This document shows positions 32,665-42,987 of a DNA stretch of 64,000 bases, piece by piece; within the stretch, counting starts at the first letter, position 1, and every line of letters begins with the position of its first letter. The notes below the pieces were generated by a model, which saw only the letters and a program-made list of their open reading frames with translations, did not search any database and was not told the DNA's origin. The stretch covers positions 98,017-162,016 of the forward strand of contig NZ_JARVKW010000014.1 of the NCBI RefSeq assembly GCF_029813775.1, in the 5' to 3' direction. A program made the translations under genes and the position numbers. The DNA comes from Streptomyces sp. DH24 (GTDB lineage Bacteria; Actinomycetota; Actinomycetes; Streptomycetales; Streptomycetaceae).

Positions 32665-35070
32665 GTGGGCGGGATCACTCTGGTGCAGGGCGAACCGGCG
32701 GTCTTGCCACCCCGGGCGCCCGCGCCGCCACCGCCGTCCACGGCCGAACTCGGCCCGCGCCGGGTGCGGTTGGTCTTCTTCGGGCTGATGCTGGCGCTGC
32801 TCCTGGCCGCCCTGGAGCAGATGATCGTCGCCACCGCGCTCCCGAAGATCGTCGGTGAGCTGCACGGCCTGGACAAGATGTCCTGGGCGATCACCGCCTA
32901 CCTGCTCACGGCCACCGTCGGCCTGCCGGTCTACGGCAAGCTCGGCGACCTCCTCGGCCGCAAGGGCGTCTTCCAGTTCGCCATCGTCGTCTTCGTCGTC
33001 GGCTCCGCGCTCGCGGGCCGCGCCCGGACCATGGACCAGCTGATCGCCTTCCGCGCGGTGCAGGGCGTCGGCGCGGGCGGCCTCATGATCGGCGTGCAGG
33101 CGATCATCGCGGACATCGTCCCGCCCCGGCAGCGCGGCCGGTACATGGGCCTGATCGGCGCCGCGTTCGGACTCGCCTCCGTCGCGGGACCGCTGCTCGG
33201 CGGCTACTTCACGGACCACCTCTCCTGGCGCTGGTGCTTCTACATCAACGTGCCCTTCGGCCTGCTCACCATGGCCGTCGTCGCCGCCGTCCTGAAACTG
33301 CCGAAACCCACCGCCAAACCCCGCTTCGACGTCCTCGGCACCCTGCTGCTGGCCACCGCCTCCACCTGCCTGGTCCTCCTCACCAGCTGGGGCGGCACCG
33401 AGTACGCCTGGGACTCGAAGGTCGTCCTCGGCCTCGGCGCGGGCGCCCTCGCCGCCACCGTCCTGTTCCTCGTCGCCGAGCGCTTCGCCGCCGAACCCCT
33501 CATCCCGCTGCGGTTGTTCAGGGACTCCGTCTTCAACGTCACCGCCCTGATCGGCCTCGTCGTCGGCGTCGCCCTGTTCGGTGCCGCCAGCTACCTGCCG
33601 ACCTTCCTGCAGATGGTCGACGGGGCGTCCGCCACCGAGTCCGGGCTGCTGATGCTGCCGATGATGGGCGGCATCGTCGGCGCCTCGATCATTTCCGGAC
33701 AGCTCATCAGCCACACCGGCAGGTACCGGCTCTACCCGATCCTCGGCGGCGCCCTCTCCGCCGTCGGCATGTGGCTGCTGTCCCGCCTCGAAATGGACAC
33801 GCCCCGGCTGCACTACAGCATCTGGATGTTCGTCCTCGGCGCCGGCATCGGCATGGTGATGCCCGTCCTGATCCTCGCCGTGCAGAACTCCGTGCGCCCC
33901 GCGGACCTCGGCACCGCCACCAGCGCCAACAACTACTTCCGGCAGATCGGCGGAAGCGTGGGCGCCGCCGTCTTCGGCACCCTCTTCGCCGACCGGCTCG
34001 CCGACGCGCTGCGGGACCGCGTCCCCGCGCGCGCGGGCGGCGCCCTGCCCGACCCCGAGTCCCTCACCCCGCAGGTCGTCCACGCACTGCCCCCGGCGCT
34101 GCGCGACGGGTACATCCGGGCCTACGCCGACGCCATGCCCCGGATCTTCCTCTACCTCGTACCGGTGCTCGTCCTCGGCCTGCTCATCGCCTTCTTCCTC
34201 AAGGAGACCCCCCTGTTGAACACCGCAGCGTCCCACAACGCCCACGCCCCCGACCCCGCGACCGCACCCCTGACCAGCACCGGAATTCCGCAGGCCCGTT
34301 CCTCCCACCTGGGCGGCATCCCCGTGTGCGGCACCGTGCAGCACCCCGACGGCACCGCCGTACCGCGCGCGGCGCTCACCCTCATCGACGTCTCCGGGCA
34401 GCAGATCGGACGGGGCGCCAGCGGCGACGACGGCCGGTACGCGCTGGCCACGCCCGGCTCCGGGGCCTACGTTCTGATCGCCGCGGCGGGCGGCCACCAG
34501 CCGCAGGCCGTCTCCGTGACCGTCGGCGAACGGCCCGTCGAACTCGACGTCGTCCTCGGTGGCGCCGGACGCCTCGCCGGCAGCGTGGTCACCGCCGACG
34601 GCACACCCGTGCGGGACGCGGCGGTCACGCTCACCAACGTGCACGGCGAGGTCGTCGCGAGCACCCGCAGCGGACGCGAGGGTGGCTACGTCATCTCCGA
34701 ACTCGTGGCCGGCGAGTACACCCTCGCCGCGAGCGCGCCCGCCTTCCGCCCGGCCGCGCTGCCCGTCACCGTGCAGGCCGCGCGGGAGACCCGCCAGGAC
34801 GTCGAACTCGCCGGCGGCGCCGTCCTGCGCGGCGTCGTGCGCGCGAGCGGCGGCCGGCCCGTGGAGGAGGCGCGCGTGACGCTGCTCGACGCGGCGGGCA
34901 ACGTCGTCGACACCCTCCGCACCGGCGCCGACGGGGCGTTCCGGTTCGTGGACCTGTCGTCCGGCGAGTACACCGTCATCGCGGCCGGCTACCCGCCGGT
35001 GGCGACCGTCCTCCAGGTGGCCGGCGGCGGACGCACCGAACGCGACCTCCAACTGGGGCACGAGGACTGA
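32665..35070 (+). CDS. DHA2-type MFS efflux transporter fused to three beta-sandwich repeats
   Basis: 801 residues from GTG 32665 (GGGGAG at 6-nt spacing; upstream in-frame TTG/GTG codons lack a site). Residues about 25-530 form a 14-helix major-facilitator drug transporter with motif A-like [14 protein letters not shown] and motif C-like [13 protein letters not shown]. After a linker, residues 551-801 carry three repeats of about 84 residues, each shaped G-x-V-x(n)-DG-x-P-V-x-x-A-x-V-T-L and ending in DGxYxxxxLxxGEYTLxA, the carboxypeptidase-regulatory/Cna-B fold. With 14 helices the repeats would face the cytoplasm. Substrate is unknown; extrusion by proton antiport is typical for the family. 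Confidence 0.9.
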   Translation: MGGITLVQGEPAVLPPRAPAPPPPSTAELGPRRVRLVFFGLMLALLLAALEQMIVATALPKIVGELHGLDKMSWAITAYLLTATVGLPVYGKLGDLLGRKGVFQFAIVVFVVGSALAGRARTMDQLIAFRAVQGVGAGGLMIGVQAIIADIVPPRQRGRYMGLIGAAFGLASVAGPLLGGYFTDHLSWRWCFYINVPFGLLTMAVVAAVLKLPKPTAKPRFDVLGTLLLATASTCLVLLTSWGGTEYAWDSKVVLGLGAGALAATVLFLVAERFAAEPLIPLRLFRDSVFNVTALIGLVVGVALFGAASYLPTFLQMVDGASATESGLLMLPMMGGIVGASIISGQLISHTGRYRLYPILGGALSAVGMWLLSRLEMDTPRLHYSIWMFVLGAGIGMVMPVLILAVQNSVRPADLGTATSANNYFRQIGGSVGAAVFGTLFADRLADALRDRVPARAGGALPDPESLTPQVVHALPPALRDGYIRAYADAMPRIFLYLVPVLVLGLLIAFFLKETPLLNTAASHNAHAPDPATAPLTSTGIPQARSSHLGGIPVCGTVQHPDGTAVPRAALTLIDVSGQQIGRGASGDDGRYALATPGSGAYVLIAAAGGHQPQAVSVTVGERPVELDVVLGGAGRLAGSVVTADGTPVRDAAVTLTNVHGEVVASTRSGREGGYVISELVAGEYTLAASAPAFRPAALPVTVQAARETRQDVELAGGAVLRGVVRASGGRPVEEARVTLLDAAGNVVDTLRTGADGAFRFVDLSSGEYTVIAAGYPPVATVLQVAGGGRTERDLQLGHED

Positions 35071-35075
35071 GGCGG

Positions 35076-35113
35076 CCTCCCCACGCGGCTCCGCGGAGGA
35101 CCTCCCCACGCGG
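35076..35113. repeat. 13-bp direct repeat after the MFS gene
   Basis: CCTCCCCACGCGG occurs at 35076-35088 and 35101-35113, in the 261-bp gap before the phosphatase gene. Nothing else is clear in this gap. Confidence 0.5.
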
Positions 35114-35331
35114 TCACGCGGGCGGCACGCCACCTCCCGCGGTCTCCCTCGGCAATTGTGCACGCGGCCCGTCCGCGCGGCCCGTGCGCGGGCTCGCACG
35201 CCGGTGCGGAGCGCGCCCGGGGGGGGCGGCCCGTGTAATTCCGGGATTGCCGCACACGGCGACCGGAGGGCGCCGTACCGTGGTCGCGGCGGCACAGATC
35301 TTGCGGAGCCGTGGGGAGAGAGGCCTGGTTC

Positions 35332-37824
35332 ATGGACCGTGGCACCGACAGTGACGCCGGTCCCGGTCGCGTGACCGGGACCGGCGCACACGCGGGCTAC
35401 ACCACGGCGGGCCGCGTCCCGCTGGCCGTCGTCGTCGTGGACCGCGACGGCCTCGTGTCCCACTGGAGCACCGGCGCGCGCCGGCTGTTCGGCGTCGGCA
35501 AGGAGAGCGCGATCGGCCGCCCCGCGGTCGACCTGCTGCCCGTCTCCGGCGTCCTGAACGACGACGTCGCCGCCTACGCGTCGTACCCGGTGGACGACAA
35601 CCTCGGACCCGGCCTCGAGTCCTCCCTCGGCGGCGGCCTGTCCTGCCCGGCGGCGGGCCGCGCCCGCCTCACCGTGCCCGAGCCGGACGGGACGGGGGTC
35701 TGCCCGCCCGCGGAGGGCGGAAGGGAGCGCGCCGACGTCCTGTGGTGGGCCTACCCGCTCGTCGGCCCCGGCCGGGAAGGCCTGCTCGTGCTGGCCGCCG
35801 ACGCCGACGGACTGCGCCCGGACCCGTCCGGCGGGCCACCCGAGCGCATCGCGCCCGGCTTCGCCCTGCACACCGACTTCCCCGGCGCCGACGAACTTGC
35901 CCGCAGGCTCCCCGAGATCCTGCCCAGCATGAGCGTCGAAGACAGCGCCCGCATCGTCGGCCAGGTCCTCGAACTGGGCTACCCCGTCCTGGAGTTCAGC
36001 CAGAACGACCGGGTGCCCGTCACCAACGACTGGGGCGTGCCCCGGCGCGCCGAGCGCAGGGCGCGCCGCGAACGCGCCGCCCGCGCCGCGGCGAACGGCG
36101 AGCCGCTGACCGCCGACCCGCGCGACGAGACCGAGGACCTGGAGTACGCCGCCGTGCGCGAACGCCTGGAGTTCCTCAACGAGGTCAGCTCCCGGATCGG
36201 CACCTCGCTCGACCTCGCGCGGACCGTCGTCGAGGTCAGCCGGGCCGTCGTGCCCCGCTTCACCGACGTCGCCGGCACCTACCTGCGCGAACAGGTCGTC
36301 GCCGGGGAGGGGTTCCCGGACGGCGTGCCCGACACGACCACCATGTGGCACCGGGTCGCCGTCGAGCACACCGACGAGCCCGGCCGCTGGGACGACGTCG
36401 TGCCGGTCGGCGAGGCCATGCCGTTCCCCGCGCACACCCCGTTCTTCCAGTGCATGACCAGCGGCGAACCCGTCCTCGTGCCGCGCATCAGCGAGGAGAT
36501 GGGGCACGCCATCGCCTCGCAGTTCGAAAAGCGCGACATCCGGCCGCTGATCACCGGCCGCTCCATGCTGGTCGTCCCGCTCAAGGCACGCAACGTCGTG
36601 CTCGGCTTCATGATCCTGCTGCGCCACCCGGAGCGGCCCGTCTTCAACGACATGGACCGCGTCACCGGCGCCGAACTCGCCGCCCGCGCGGGCCTCGTGC
36701 TGGACAACGCGCGCATGTACACCTTTCAGGAGAGCGTCGCCGAGACCCTCCAGGACAGCATGCTGCCGCACATCCCGCCGCGCATGGCGGGCTGCGACAT
36801 CGCCACCCGCTATCTGCCGGGCACGCTGCTCGGCCGGGTCGGCGGCGACTGGTTCGACGCCGTGAAACTGCCCGGCGCGCGCACCGCGTTCGTCGTCGGC
36901 GACGTCATGGGGCACGGCCTGAACTCCGCCGCGATGATGGGCCAGTTGCGGACGGCCGTGCAGACCATGGCCGCGCTCGACCTGCCGCCCGCCCAGCTGC
37001 TGCGCAACCTGGACGACCTCGCCCAGCGGCTCGGCGACACCTACCTCGCCACCTGCCTGTACGCGGTGTACGACCCGATCGCCCGCGAACTGCGCCTCGC
37101 CAACGCCGGGCACATCCCGCCCGTGCTGGTCCGTGCCGCCGACGGCCGCAGCGAGCTGCTGGACCTGCCGACCGGCGCGCCCATCGGCGTCGGCGGGGTG
37201 CCCTTCGAGGCGGTACGCGTACGCGTGGCGCCCGGCGACCGGCTCGTGATGTGCACCGACGGTCTGGTCGAGGTGCGCGGTGAGGACATCGGCGTCGGCC
37301 TCGCGACGCTGTGCGAGTCCGCCGCGCACCCGGCGGCGTCCATGGACGACGCCTGCGACACGATCATCCGCGCGCTCAACACCCGCGGCGGCCGCAAGGA
37401 CGACGTGGCCCTGCTGATGGCCCGCCTGGGCGGCATCGAACCCGAGGACGTCGCCGAATGGCGGCTGCCCGTCGACGCGCGCGAGGTCGGCCATGCCCGC
37501 GCGGTCGTCCGCGAGCAGCTCCACGTCTGGGGCCTGCCCGGGATCGCCGACACCACCGAGCTCATGGTGAGCGAACTCGTCACCAACGCGGTACGGCACT
37601 CCCACCGCCGGCCCGTCGAACTGCGGCTGGTGCGCGGCGACACCCTGCTGTGCGAGGTGGACGACGACGACCACGAACTGCCGACGCTGCTGAGCGCGGG
37701 CCCCGGCGACGAGGCCGGGCGCGGGCTGCGCGTCGTCAGTGCCCTCGCCCGGGAGTGGGGCACCAGCCGCACCGCCGCGGGCAAGACCGTCTGGTTCGAG
37801 GCGACCCTGCCGCGCCGCCGCTGA
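35332..37824 (+). CDS. PAS-GAF-SpoIIE-HATPase protein phosphatase/anti-sigma regulator
   Basis: 830 residues. An N-terminal PAS domain (about 20-80, VPLAVVVVDRDGLVSHWSTGARRLFG) is followed by a variable region, a GAF domain (about 280-460), a PP2C-like SpoIIE phosphatase (about 475-690; GGDWFDAVKL, GDVMGHGLNSAAMMGQLR, MCTDGLVEVRG, KDDVALLMARL) and a C-terminal HATPase_c anti-sigma-like kinase domain (ELVTNAVRHS). Such proteins dephosphorylate and rephosphorylate STAS anti-anti-sigma factors in Streptomyces stress and development pathways. ATG 35332 has GAGAGG upstream. No anti-sigma partner lies next to it, so the target is elsewhere. Confidence 0.92.
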   Translation: MDRGTDSDAGPGRVTGTGAHAGYTTAGRVPLAVVVVDRDGLVSHWSTGARRLFGVGKESAIGRPAVDLLPVSGVLNDDVAAYASYPVDDNLGPGLESSLGGGLSCPAAGRARLTVPEPDGTGVCPPAEGGRERADVLWWAYPLVGPGREGLLVLAADADGLRPDPSGGPPERIAPGFALHTDFPGADELARRLPEILPSMSVEDSARIVGQVLELGYPVLEFSQNDRVPVTNDWGVPRRAERRARRERAARAAANGEPLTADPRDETEDLEYAAVRERLEFLNEVSSRIGTSLDLARTVVEVSRAVVPRFTDVAGTYLREQVVAGEGFPDGVPDTTTMWHRVAVEHTDEPGRWDDVVPVGEAMPFPAHTPFFQCMTSGEPVLVPRISEEMGHAIASQFEKRDIRPLITGRSMLVVPLKARNVVLGFMILLRHPERPVFNDMDRVTGAELAARAGLVLDNARMYTFQESVAETLQDSMLPHIPPRMAGCDIATRYLPGTLLGRVGGDWFDAVKLPGARTAFVVGDVMGHGLNSAAMMGQLRTAVQTMAALDLPPAQLLRNLDDLAQRLGDTYLATCLYAVYDPIARELRLANAGHIPPVLVRAADGRSELLDLPTGAPIGVGGVPFEAVRVRVAPGDRLVMCTDGLVEVRGEDIGVGLATLCESAAHPAASMDDACDTIIRALNTRGGRKDDVALLMARLGGIEPEDVAEWRLPVDAREVGHARAVVREQLHVWGLPGIADTTELMVSELVTNAVRHSHRRPVELRLVRGDTLLCEVDDDDHELPTLLSAGPGDEAGRGLRVVSALAREWGTSRTAAGKTVWFEATLPRRR

Positions 37825-38086
37825 GGCCGAGGCGCGGGGCGTGGGCGCGAAGCCGCGCTGCGGTGGGGCGCACGACGGCTCACGACGGCGTGCGGCGGCG
37901 GCGAGCGAGCCGTGAAGGAACGCGCCGGGCGCTTGTAGCGGATGACCGAGGCGCGATAGACCGTACTGGCCCGTCACTTCGGCGGGCCGCCGCCGCACCC
38001 CGGGAGTTGGGCATGAGCGTGACGAGTGGCGGTACCGCCAGGCCTGGGAGGGCTTCTGGAGCGAGGCGCCCGACGAGCCCGGCGCC

Positions 38087-38743
38087 GTGATCTGGGACGC
38101 CGAACCGGCACTGACCTCGGCCCTGCACCTGGCCCTGTTCGAGCCGTACCTGTCCGACCCCGCCCTTCCGATGGTGGACCTCGGCTGCGGCAACGGCACC
38201 CAGACCCGCTTCCTGGCCGGCCGCTTCCCGCGCGTCCTCGGCGTCGACCTGTCCACCGCGGCCGTCGCGCGCGCCCGGCACGCCGACCTCGCCGGGCAGG
38301 CGTCCTACCGGGCGCTGGACGCCGCCGAGAAGACCGAGGTGGAGTCGCTGCACGCGGAGTTCGGCGACGTCAACGTCTACATGCGGGGCGTCCTGCACCA
38401 GAGCGAGCCCGACGACCGTCAGCCCCTGCTGGACGGTCTCGCGGCGCTGCTCGGCGAACGCGGGCGGGCACTCCTGGTCGAGCCCTCCCAGGCCGCCAAG
38501 GCGGTCCTGCTCGGCCTGGCCCGGGGTCCCGGAGGCCCCCCGGCGAAGCTCGCCCCCGTCTTCCGGCACGGCCTGGCGCCCGGCGAGGTCGCCGACGAGG
38601 CGGTGCCCGAGCTGCTGGGTTCGGCCGGCCTGACGGTCCTGGCCGTCGGCGAACTGCCCCTGACCACGACCGAGTACGGCCCGGACGGCACCCGCGTCGA
38701 ACTGCCGGCGCGATGGCTGGTCACCGGCCGCACCACGGGGTGA
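38087..38743 (+). CDS. Class I SAM-dependent methyltransferase with apparently frameshifted N-terminus
   Basis: 218 residues from GTG 38087, with SAM-binding motif I VDLGCGNGTQTRFL, motif II GVDLS and a Rossmann methyltransferase layout. The GTG has no ribosome site. In the same frame the upstream codons read DEWRYRQAWEGFWSEAPDEP, a sensible helical N-terminus, yet no start codon exists there. A well-placed ATG (38013, GGGAG at 6-nt spacing) is out of frame; inserting one G at about 38020 would give MSVDEWRYRQAWEGF and join it. Either a real single-base deletion or a sequence error. Substrate unknown. Confidence 0.72.
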   Translation: MIWDAEPALTSALHLALFEPYLSDPALPMVDLGCGNGTQTRFLAGRFPRVLGVDLSTAAVARARHADLAGQASYRALDAAEKTEVESLHAEFGDVNVYMRGVLHQSEPDDRQPLLDGLAALLGERGRALLVEPSQAAKAVLLGLARGPGGPPAKLAPVFRHGLAPGEVADEAVPELLGSAGLTVLAVGELPLTTTEYGPDGTRVELPARWLVTGRTTG

Positions 38744-38870
38744 CCCCGGCCCGCCGACCTGCCCGCACGAACCCGTGACGGCTGCGGCCCGGTCCGCCAT
38801 TGGTCTGGGCCGGTGAGAGTTTTCCACAGGCCTGGCAGGGATTCGCCGCGACCGCGTAGCGTGAGGCGGC

Positions 38871-39704
38871 ATGAAGATCCTCATCAGCGCCGACATGGAG
38901 GGCGCCACCGGCGTGACCTGGCCCGCCGACGTGCTGCCGGGGACCCCGCAGTGGGAGCGGTGCCGTTCGATGTTCACCTCGGACGTCAACGCCGCCGTGC
39001 TGGGCTTCCTGGACGGCGGCGCCGACGAGGTGCTGATCAACGAGGCGCACTGGACCATGCGCAACCTGCTGCTGGAGCAGCTCGACGAGCGCGCCCAGAT
39101 GCTCACCGGACGGCACAAGTCCCTGTCCATGGTGGAGGGCGTGCAGCACGGCGACGTGGACGGCATCGCCTTCGTCGGCTACCACGCGGGCGCGGGCATG
39201 GAGGGCGTCCTCGCCCACACCTACCTGGCCAACTCGATCACGGGAGTGTGGTTGAACGACGTCCGGGCGAGCGAGGGCCTGCTCAACGCGCGCGTGGTCG
39301 CCGAGTACGGAGTGCCGGTCGTCCTCGTCACCGGCGACGACGTGGCCTGCGAGGACGCGCTCGGGTACGCGCCGGAGGCGCTGAAGGTCGCCGTCAAGGA
39401 CCACGTGTCGCGGTACGCGGCCGTGTGCCGAACCCCGGCCAGAACCGCCGCGGACATCCGCGCCGCCGCCAAGGAGGCTGCGGCCCTGGCCGTGCGCCAC
39501 GAACCGGTCCGTGAGGGACCGTTCACGATCGCGTTGGAGTTCGACGCGGAACATCTGGCGATGGCCGCCACGGTCGTACCGGGCGTCGCCCGTGTCGCCG
39601 AGCGGAAGGTCGCCTACACCAACGACACCATGTACGAGGGCATCCGCACGTTCAAGGCGGTCACGACGATCGTCTCGGCCGCGGTGGAGGAGCAGTATGG
39701 CTGA
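38871..39704 (+). CDS. dppA: M55 D-aminopeptidase (DppA type)
   Basis: 277 residues of the M55 family with N-terminal zinc motif SADMEG (Asp8, Glu10). The B. subtilis family member is a zinc enzyme that removes D-Ala from D-Ala-D-Ala and D-Ala-Gly-Gly. Other family blocks, HxxM-like HWTMRN and VGYHAGAG, are present. It is first of four peptidase genes; its stop overlaps the next gene's start by 8 bp. GTGAGG stands 4 nt before the ATG. A role in recycling cell-wall D-Ala dipeptides is inferred from the operon. Confidence 0.88.
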   Translation: MKILISADMEGATGVTWPADVLPGTPQWERCRSMFTSDVNAAVLGFLDGGADEVLINEAHWTMRNLLLEQLDERAQMLTGRHKSLSMVEGVQHGDVDGIAFVGYHAGAGMEGVLAHTYLANSITGVWLNDVRASEGLLNARVVAEYGVPVVLVTGDDVACEDALGYAPEALKVAVKDHVSRYAAVCRTPARTAADIRAAAKEAAALAVRHEPVREGPFTIALEFDAEHLAMAATVVPGVARVAERKVAYTNDTMYEGIRTFKAVTTIVSAAVEEQYG

Positions 39705-41001
39705 CCCGCAGGCACTGGACGAGGTCGTGACGTTCACGTCCGAGCTCATCCGCATCGACACCACCAACCGGGGCGGCGGCGACTGCCGTGAGCGCCCCGC
39801 CGCCGAGTACGCCGCCGCCCGGCTCGCCGAGGCGGGCCTGGAGCCGGTACTGCTGGAGCGCACCCCCGGCCGGACCAACGTCGTCGCGCGCGTCGAGGGC
39901 ACCGACCCGGCCGCCGACGCCCTGCTGCTGCACGGTCACCTGGACGTGGTGCCGGCCCGGGCCGACGACTGGAGCGTCCACCCCTTCTCGGGGGAGATCC
40001 GCGACGGGGTCGTGTGGGGGCGCGGCGCCGTCGACATGAAGAACATGGACGCGATGATCCTCGCCGTCGTGCGCGCCTGGGCACGGCAGGGCGTGCGGCC
40101 CCGGCGGGACGTCGTGATCGCGTTCACCGCGGACGAGGAGGACAGCGCCGCCGACGGCTCCGGATACCTCGCCGACCGGCACGCCGACCTGTTCGAGGGC
40201 TGCACGGAGGGCGTCAGCGAGTCCGGGGCGTACACGTTCCACGACGGCGACGGCCGCCAGATCTATCCGATCGCCGCGGGCGAGCGCGGCACGGGCTGGC
40301 TGAAGCTGACCGCGCGCGGGCGGGCCGGACACGGCTCCAAGGTGAACGGGGAGAACGCGGTGTCGCGGCTCGCGGCGGCGATCGCCCGCATCGGCGACCA
40401 CGAGTGGCCGACGCGCCTGACCCCGACCGTGCGGGCCGCCCTCACCGAGCTGGCCGCGCTGTACGGCATCGACACCGACCTGGACGACGTCGACACACTG
40501 CTCGGCAAGCTCGGCCCCGCCGCGAAGCTGGTCGAGGCCACGGTCCGCAACAGCAGCAACCCGACCATGCTGGACGCCGGTTACAAGGTCAACGTGATCC
40601 CGGGCGAAGCCGTCGCGTACGTCGACGGACGCTTCCTGCCCGGCGGCGAGGACGAGTTCCGGGCCACGCTCGACCTGCTCACCGGGCCGGACGTCGACTG
40701 GCAGTTCCACCACCGGGAGGTGGCGCTCCAGGCACCGGTCGACTCGCCGACGTTCGCCGGGATGCGGGCCGCCGTCGAGGAGTTCGCCCCCGAGGGGCAC
40801 GTGGTGCCGTTCTGCATGTCCGGCGGCACCGACGCCAAGCAGTTCTCGCGGCTCGGCATCACCGGCTACGGCTTCACCCCGCTGAAGCTGCCCGAGGGCT
40901 TCGACTACCAGGCCCTCTTCCACGGCGTCGACGAGCGCGTCCCGGTGGAGGCCCTGCACTTCGGGGTCCGTGTCCTCGACCGCTTCCTGCGGTCGGCCTA
41001 G
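39697..41001 (+). CDS. M20-family metallopeptidase
   Basis: 434 residues, an M20/ArgE-DapE-type di-zinc peptidase: His81 and Asp83 in LLLHGHLDVVP, Asp113 in GRGAVDMKN, Glu147-Glu148 in TADEED, and a C-terminal PFCMSGGTDAKQF. It should hydrolyse dipeptides or N-acyl amino acids. GGAGG lies 6 nt before the ATG, which lies inside the end of the M55 gene (8-bp overlap), so expression is coupled. Substrate range cannot be read from sequence. Confidence 0.9.
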   Translation: MADPQALDEVVTFTSELIRIDTTNRGGGDCRERPAAEYAAARLAEAGLEPVLLERTPGRTNVVARVEGTDPAADALLLHGHLDVVPARADDWSVHPFSGEIRDGVVWGRGAVDMKNMDAMILAVVRAWARQGVRPRRDVVIAFTADEEDSAADGSGYLADRHADLFEGCTEGVSESGAYTFHDGDGRQIYPIAAGERGTGWLKLTARGRAGHGSKVNGENAVSRLAAAIARIGDHEWPTRLTPTVRAALTELAALYGIDTDLDDVDTLLGKLGPAAKLVEATVRNSSNPTMLDAGYKVNVIPGEAVAYVDGRFLPGGEDEFRATLDLLTGPDVDWQFHHREVALQAPVDSPTFAGMRAAVEEFAPEGHVVPFCMSGGTDAKQFSRLGITGYGFTPLKLPEGFDYQALFHGVDERVPVEALHFGVRVLDRFLRSA

Positions 41002-41034
41002 AGAAGACCGGAGGACGGGGAGTTGGGGGAGAAC

Positions 41035-42987
41035 GTGCAGACACTGCCGTACGGTGCGTGGCCCTCGCCCGTGGACGCGGCGCTCGCCGCCGCACACGAC
41101 GGGCGGCCCGAGTACGTGGGCTTCGTCGGCGACGAGGTGTGGTGGACCGCGCCGCGCCCGGCCGAGGGCGGCCGGCGCACCCTCGTGCGCAGAACGGCCG
41201 ACGGCACGGAGGAGTCGCTGCTGCCCGCCCCGTGGAACGTGCGCAGCCGTGTCATCGAGTACGGCGGCCACCCGTGGGCCGCGCTGCCCGGGGCCGGCGG
41301 TCCGCTCGTGGTGTTCGCGAACTTCGCCGACCAGCGGCTGTACCGGTTCGAGCCGGGCGGCGAGCCGCGTCCGCTGACCCCCGTGTCCCCGATGGGCGGC
41401 GGGCTGCGCTGGGCGGAGCCGCTGATCCGCCCGGACCTCGGCGAGGTGTGGTGCGTGCTGGAGGAGTTCACCGGCGAGGCACCCACCGACGTGCGCCGGG
41501 TGCTGGCCGCGGTACCGCTGGACGGCTCGGCGGCAGGCGACCGGGACGCCGTGCGCGAACTCACCGACGACGCCCACCGGTTCGTCAGCGGCCCGAGGAT
41601 CTCGCCGGACGGGCGGCGCGCGGCCTGGCTCGCCTGGGACCACCCGCGCATGCCGTGGGACGGCACCGAACTGCTCGTCGCCGACATCCGCCCCGACGGC
41701 ACGTTCGGACCGGCCGGCACCGTCGCCGGAGGCCCCGAGGAGTCGATCGCGCAGGCCGACTGGGCGGCCGACGGCTCGCTGCTGTGGGCGAGCGACCGCA
41801 CCGGCTGGTGGAACCTCTACCGCGACGGACAGCCGCTGTGCCCGCGCGAGGAGGAGTTCGGCGGGCCGCTGTGGAAGCTGGGCCTGCGCTGGTTCGCGCC
41901 GCTGGAGGGCGGCCTGATCGCCGTCGTGCACGGCCGGGGCGGCACCGCGCTCGGCGTGCTCGACCCCGAGACGGGCGAGCTGTGCGACGCGGCCGGGCCC
42001 TGGACGGAGTTCGCGTCCACCCTCGCGGCCGACGCCGAGCGCGTCGTCGCCGTCGCGGCCGGCCCCCGCACCGGGTCCGAGGTGGTCGAGCTCGACACCC
42101 GCACCGGCCGCACCCGCGTGATCGGCGCCGAGCACCACGACCCGGTGGACCCCGCCTACTACCCCGAGCCGCTGGAACGCACCTTCACCGGCCCCGGCGG
42201 CCGGGAGATCCACGCCCACCTCTACCCGCCGCGCAACCCCGGCTGCGCGGCGCCCGACGGTGAACTGCCGCCGTACGTCGTGTGGGCGCACGGCGGGCCC
42301 ACCGGCCGCTCGCCGCTCGTGCTCGACCTGGAGATCACCTACTTCACCTCGCGGGGCATCGGCGTCGCCGAGGTCAACTACGGCGGCTCCACCGGACACG
42401 GCCGGGAGTACCGCAACCGGCTGCGCGAACAGTGGGGCGTCGTCGACGTCGAGGACTGCGCCGCCGTCGCCCGCGCCCTCGCCGACGAGGGCACCGCCGA
42501 CCGCGCCCGCCTCGCGATCCGGGGCGGCAGCGCCGGCGGCTGGACCGCGGCCGCCTCCCTCGCCACCACCGACGTCTACGCCTGCGGCACGATCATCTAC
42601 CCCGTCCTCGACCTCACCGGCTGGAGCACGGGGGAGACCCACGACTTCGAGTCGCAGTACCTGGAGACCCTGGTCGGGCCCTACGCCGAGGTCCCCGAGC
42701 GGTACGAACAGCGCTCGCCCGCCACGCACGCCGACCGCGTCACAGCGCCCTTCCTGCTGCTCCAGGGCCTGGACGACGTGATCTGCCCGCCCGCCCAGTG
42801 CGAGCGGTTCCTCGCCCGCATGCGGGGCCGGGGCGTGCCGCACGCCTACCTCACCTTCGAGGGGGAGGGGCACGGCTTCCGGCGCGCGGACACCCTGGTG
42901 CGCGCCCTGGAAGCCGAACTCTCCCTGTACGCCCAGGTGTTCGGCCTGAAACCGAGCGGTGTCCCGACCCTGGAGCTGACTCCGTGA
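41035..42987 (+). CDS. S9-family prolyl oligopeptidase/acylaminoacyl-peptidase
   Basis: 650 residues. An N-terminal beta-propeller region (about 1-400, with WD40-like/TolB-like strands such as ISPDGRRAAWLAWD) precedes an alpha/beta-hydrolase domain: oxyanion HGGP, nucleophile Ser in RGGSAGGWT, Asp in QGLDDVICPP and His in EGEGHGF. It would cleave short peptides after or before proline or acylated residues. GTG 41035 is preferred since the family starts MxTLPYGAWPSP-like; TTG 41023 is the other option. The next gene's GTG overlaps its stop. Confidence 0.9.
   Translation: MQTLPYGAWPSPVDAALAAAHDGRPEYVGFVGDEVWWTAPRPAEGGRRTLVRRTADGTEESLLPAPWNVRSRVIEYGGHPWAALPGAGGPLVVFANFADQRLYRFEPGGEPRPLTPVSPMGGGLRWAEPLIRPDLGEVWCVLEEFTGEAPTDVRRVLAAVPLDGSAAGDRDAVRELTDDAHRFVSGPRISPDGRRAAWLAWDHPRMPWDGTELLVADIRPDGTFGPAGTVAGGPEESIAQADWAADGSLLWASDRTGWWNLYRDGQPLCPREEEFGGPLWKLGLRWFAPLEGGLIAVVHGRGGTALGVLDPETGELCDAAGPWTEFASTLAADAERVVAVAAGPRTGSEVVELDTRTGRTRVIGAEHHDPVDPAYYPEPLERTFTGPGGREIHAHLYPPRNPGCAAPDGELPPYVVWAHGGPTGRSPLVLDLEITYFTSRGIGVAEVNYGGSTGHGREYRNRLREQWGVVDVEDCAAVARALADEGTADRARLAIRGGSAGGWTAAASLATTDVYACGTIIYPVLDLTGWSTGETHDFESQYLETLVGPYAEVPERYEQRSPATHADRVTAPFLLLQGLDDVICPPAQCERFLARMRGRGVPHAYLTFEGEGHGFRRADTLVRALEAELSLYAQVFGLKPSGVPTLELTP

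Noticed and set aside
32584..38256. Very long antisense open frame of 1,890 codons opposite the MFS and phosphatase genes
   Set aside because: Typical mirror frame of GC-rich coding DNA; composition is Gly/Val/Arg/Asp-rich with no motif, and the plus-strand genes are clear.
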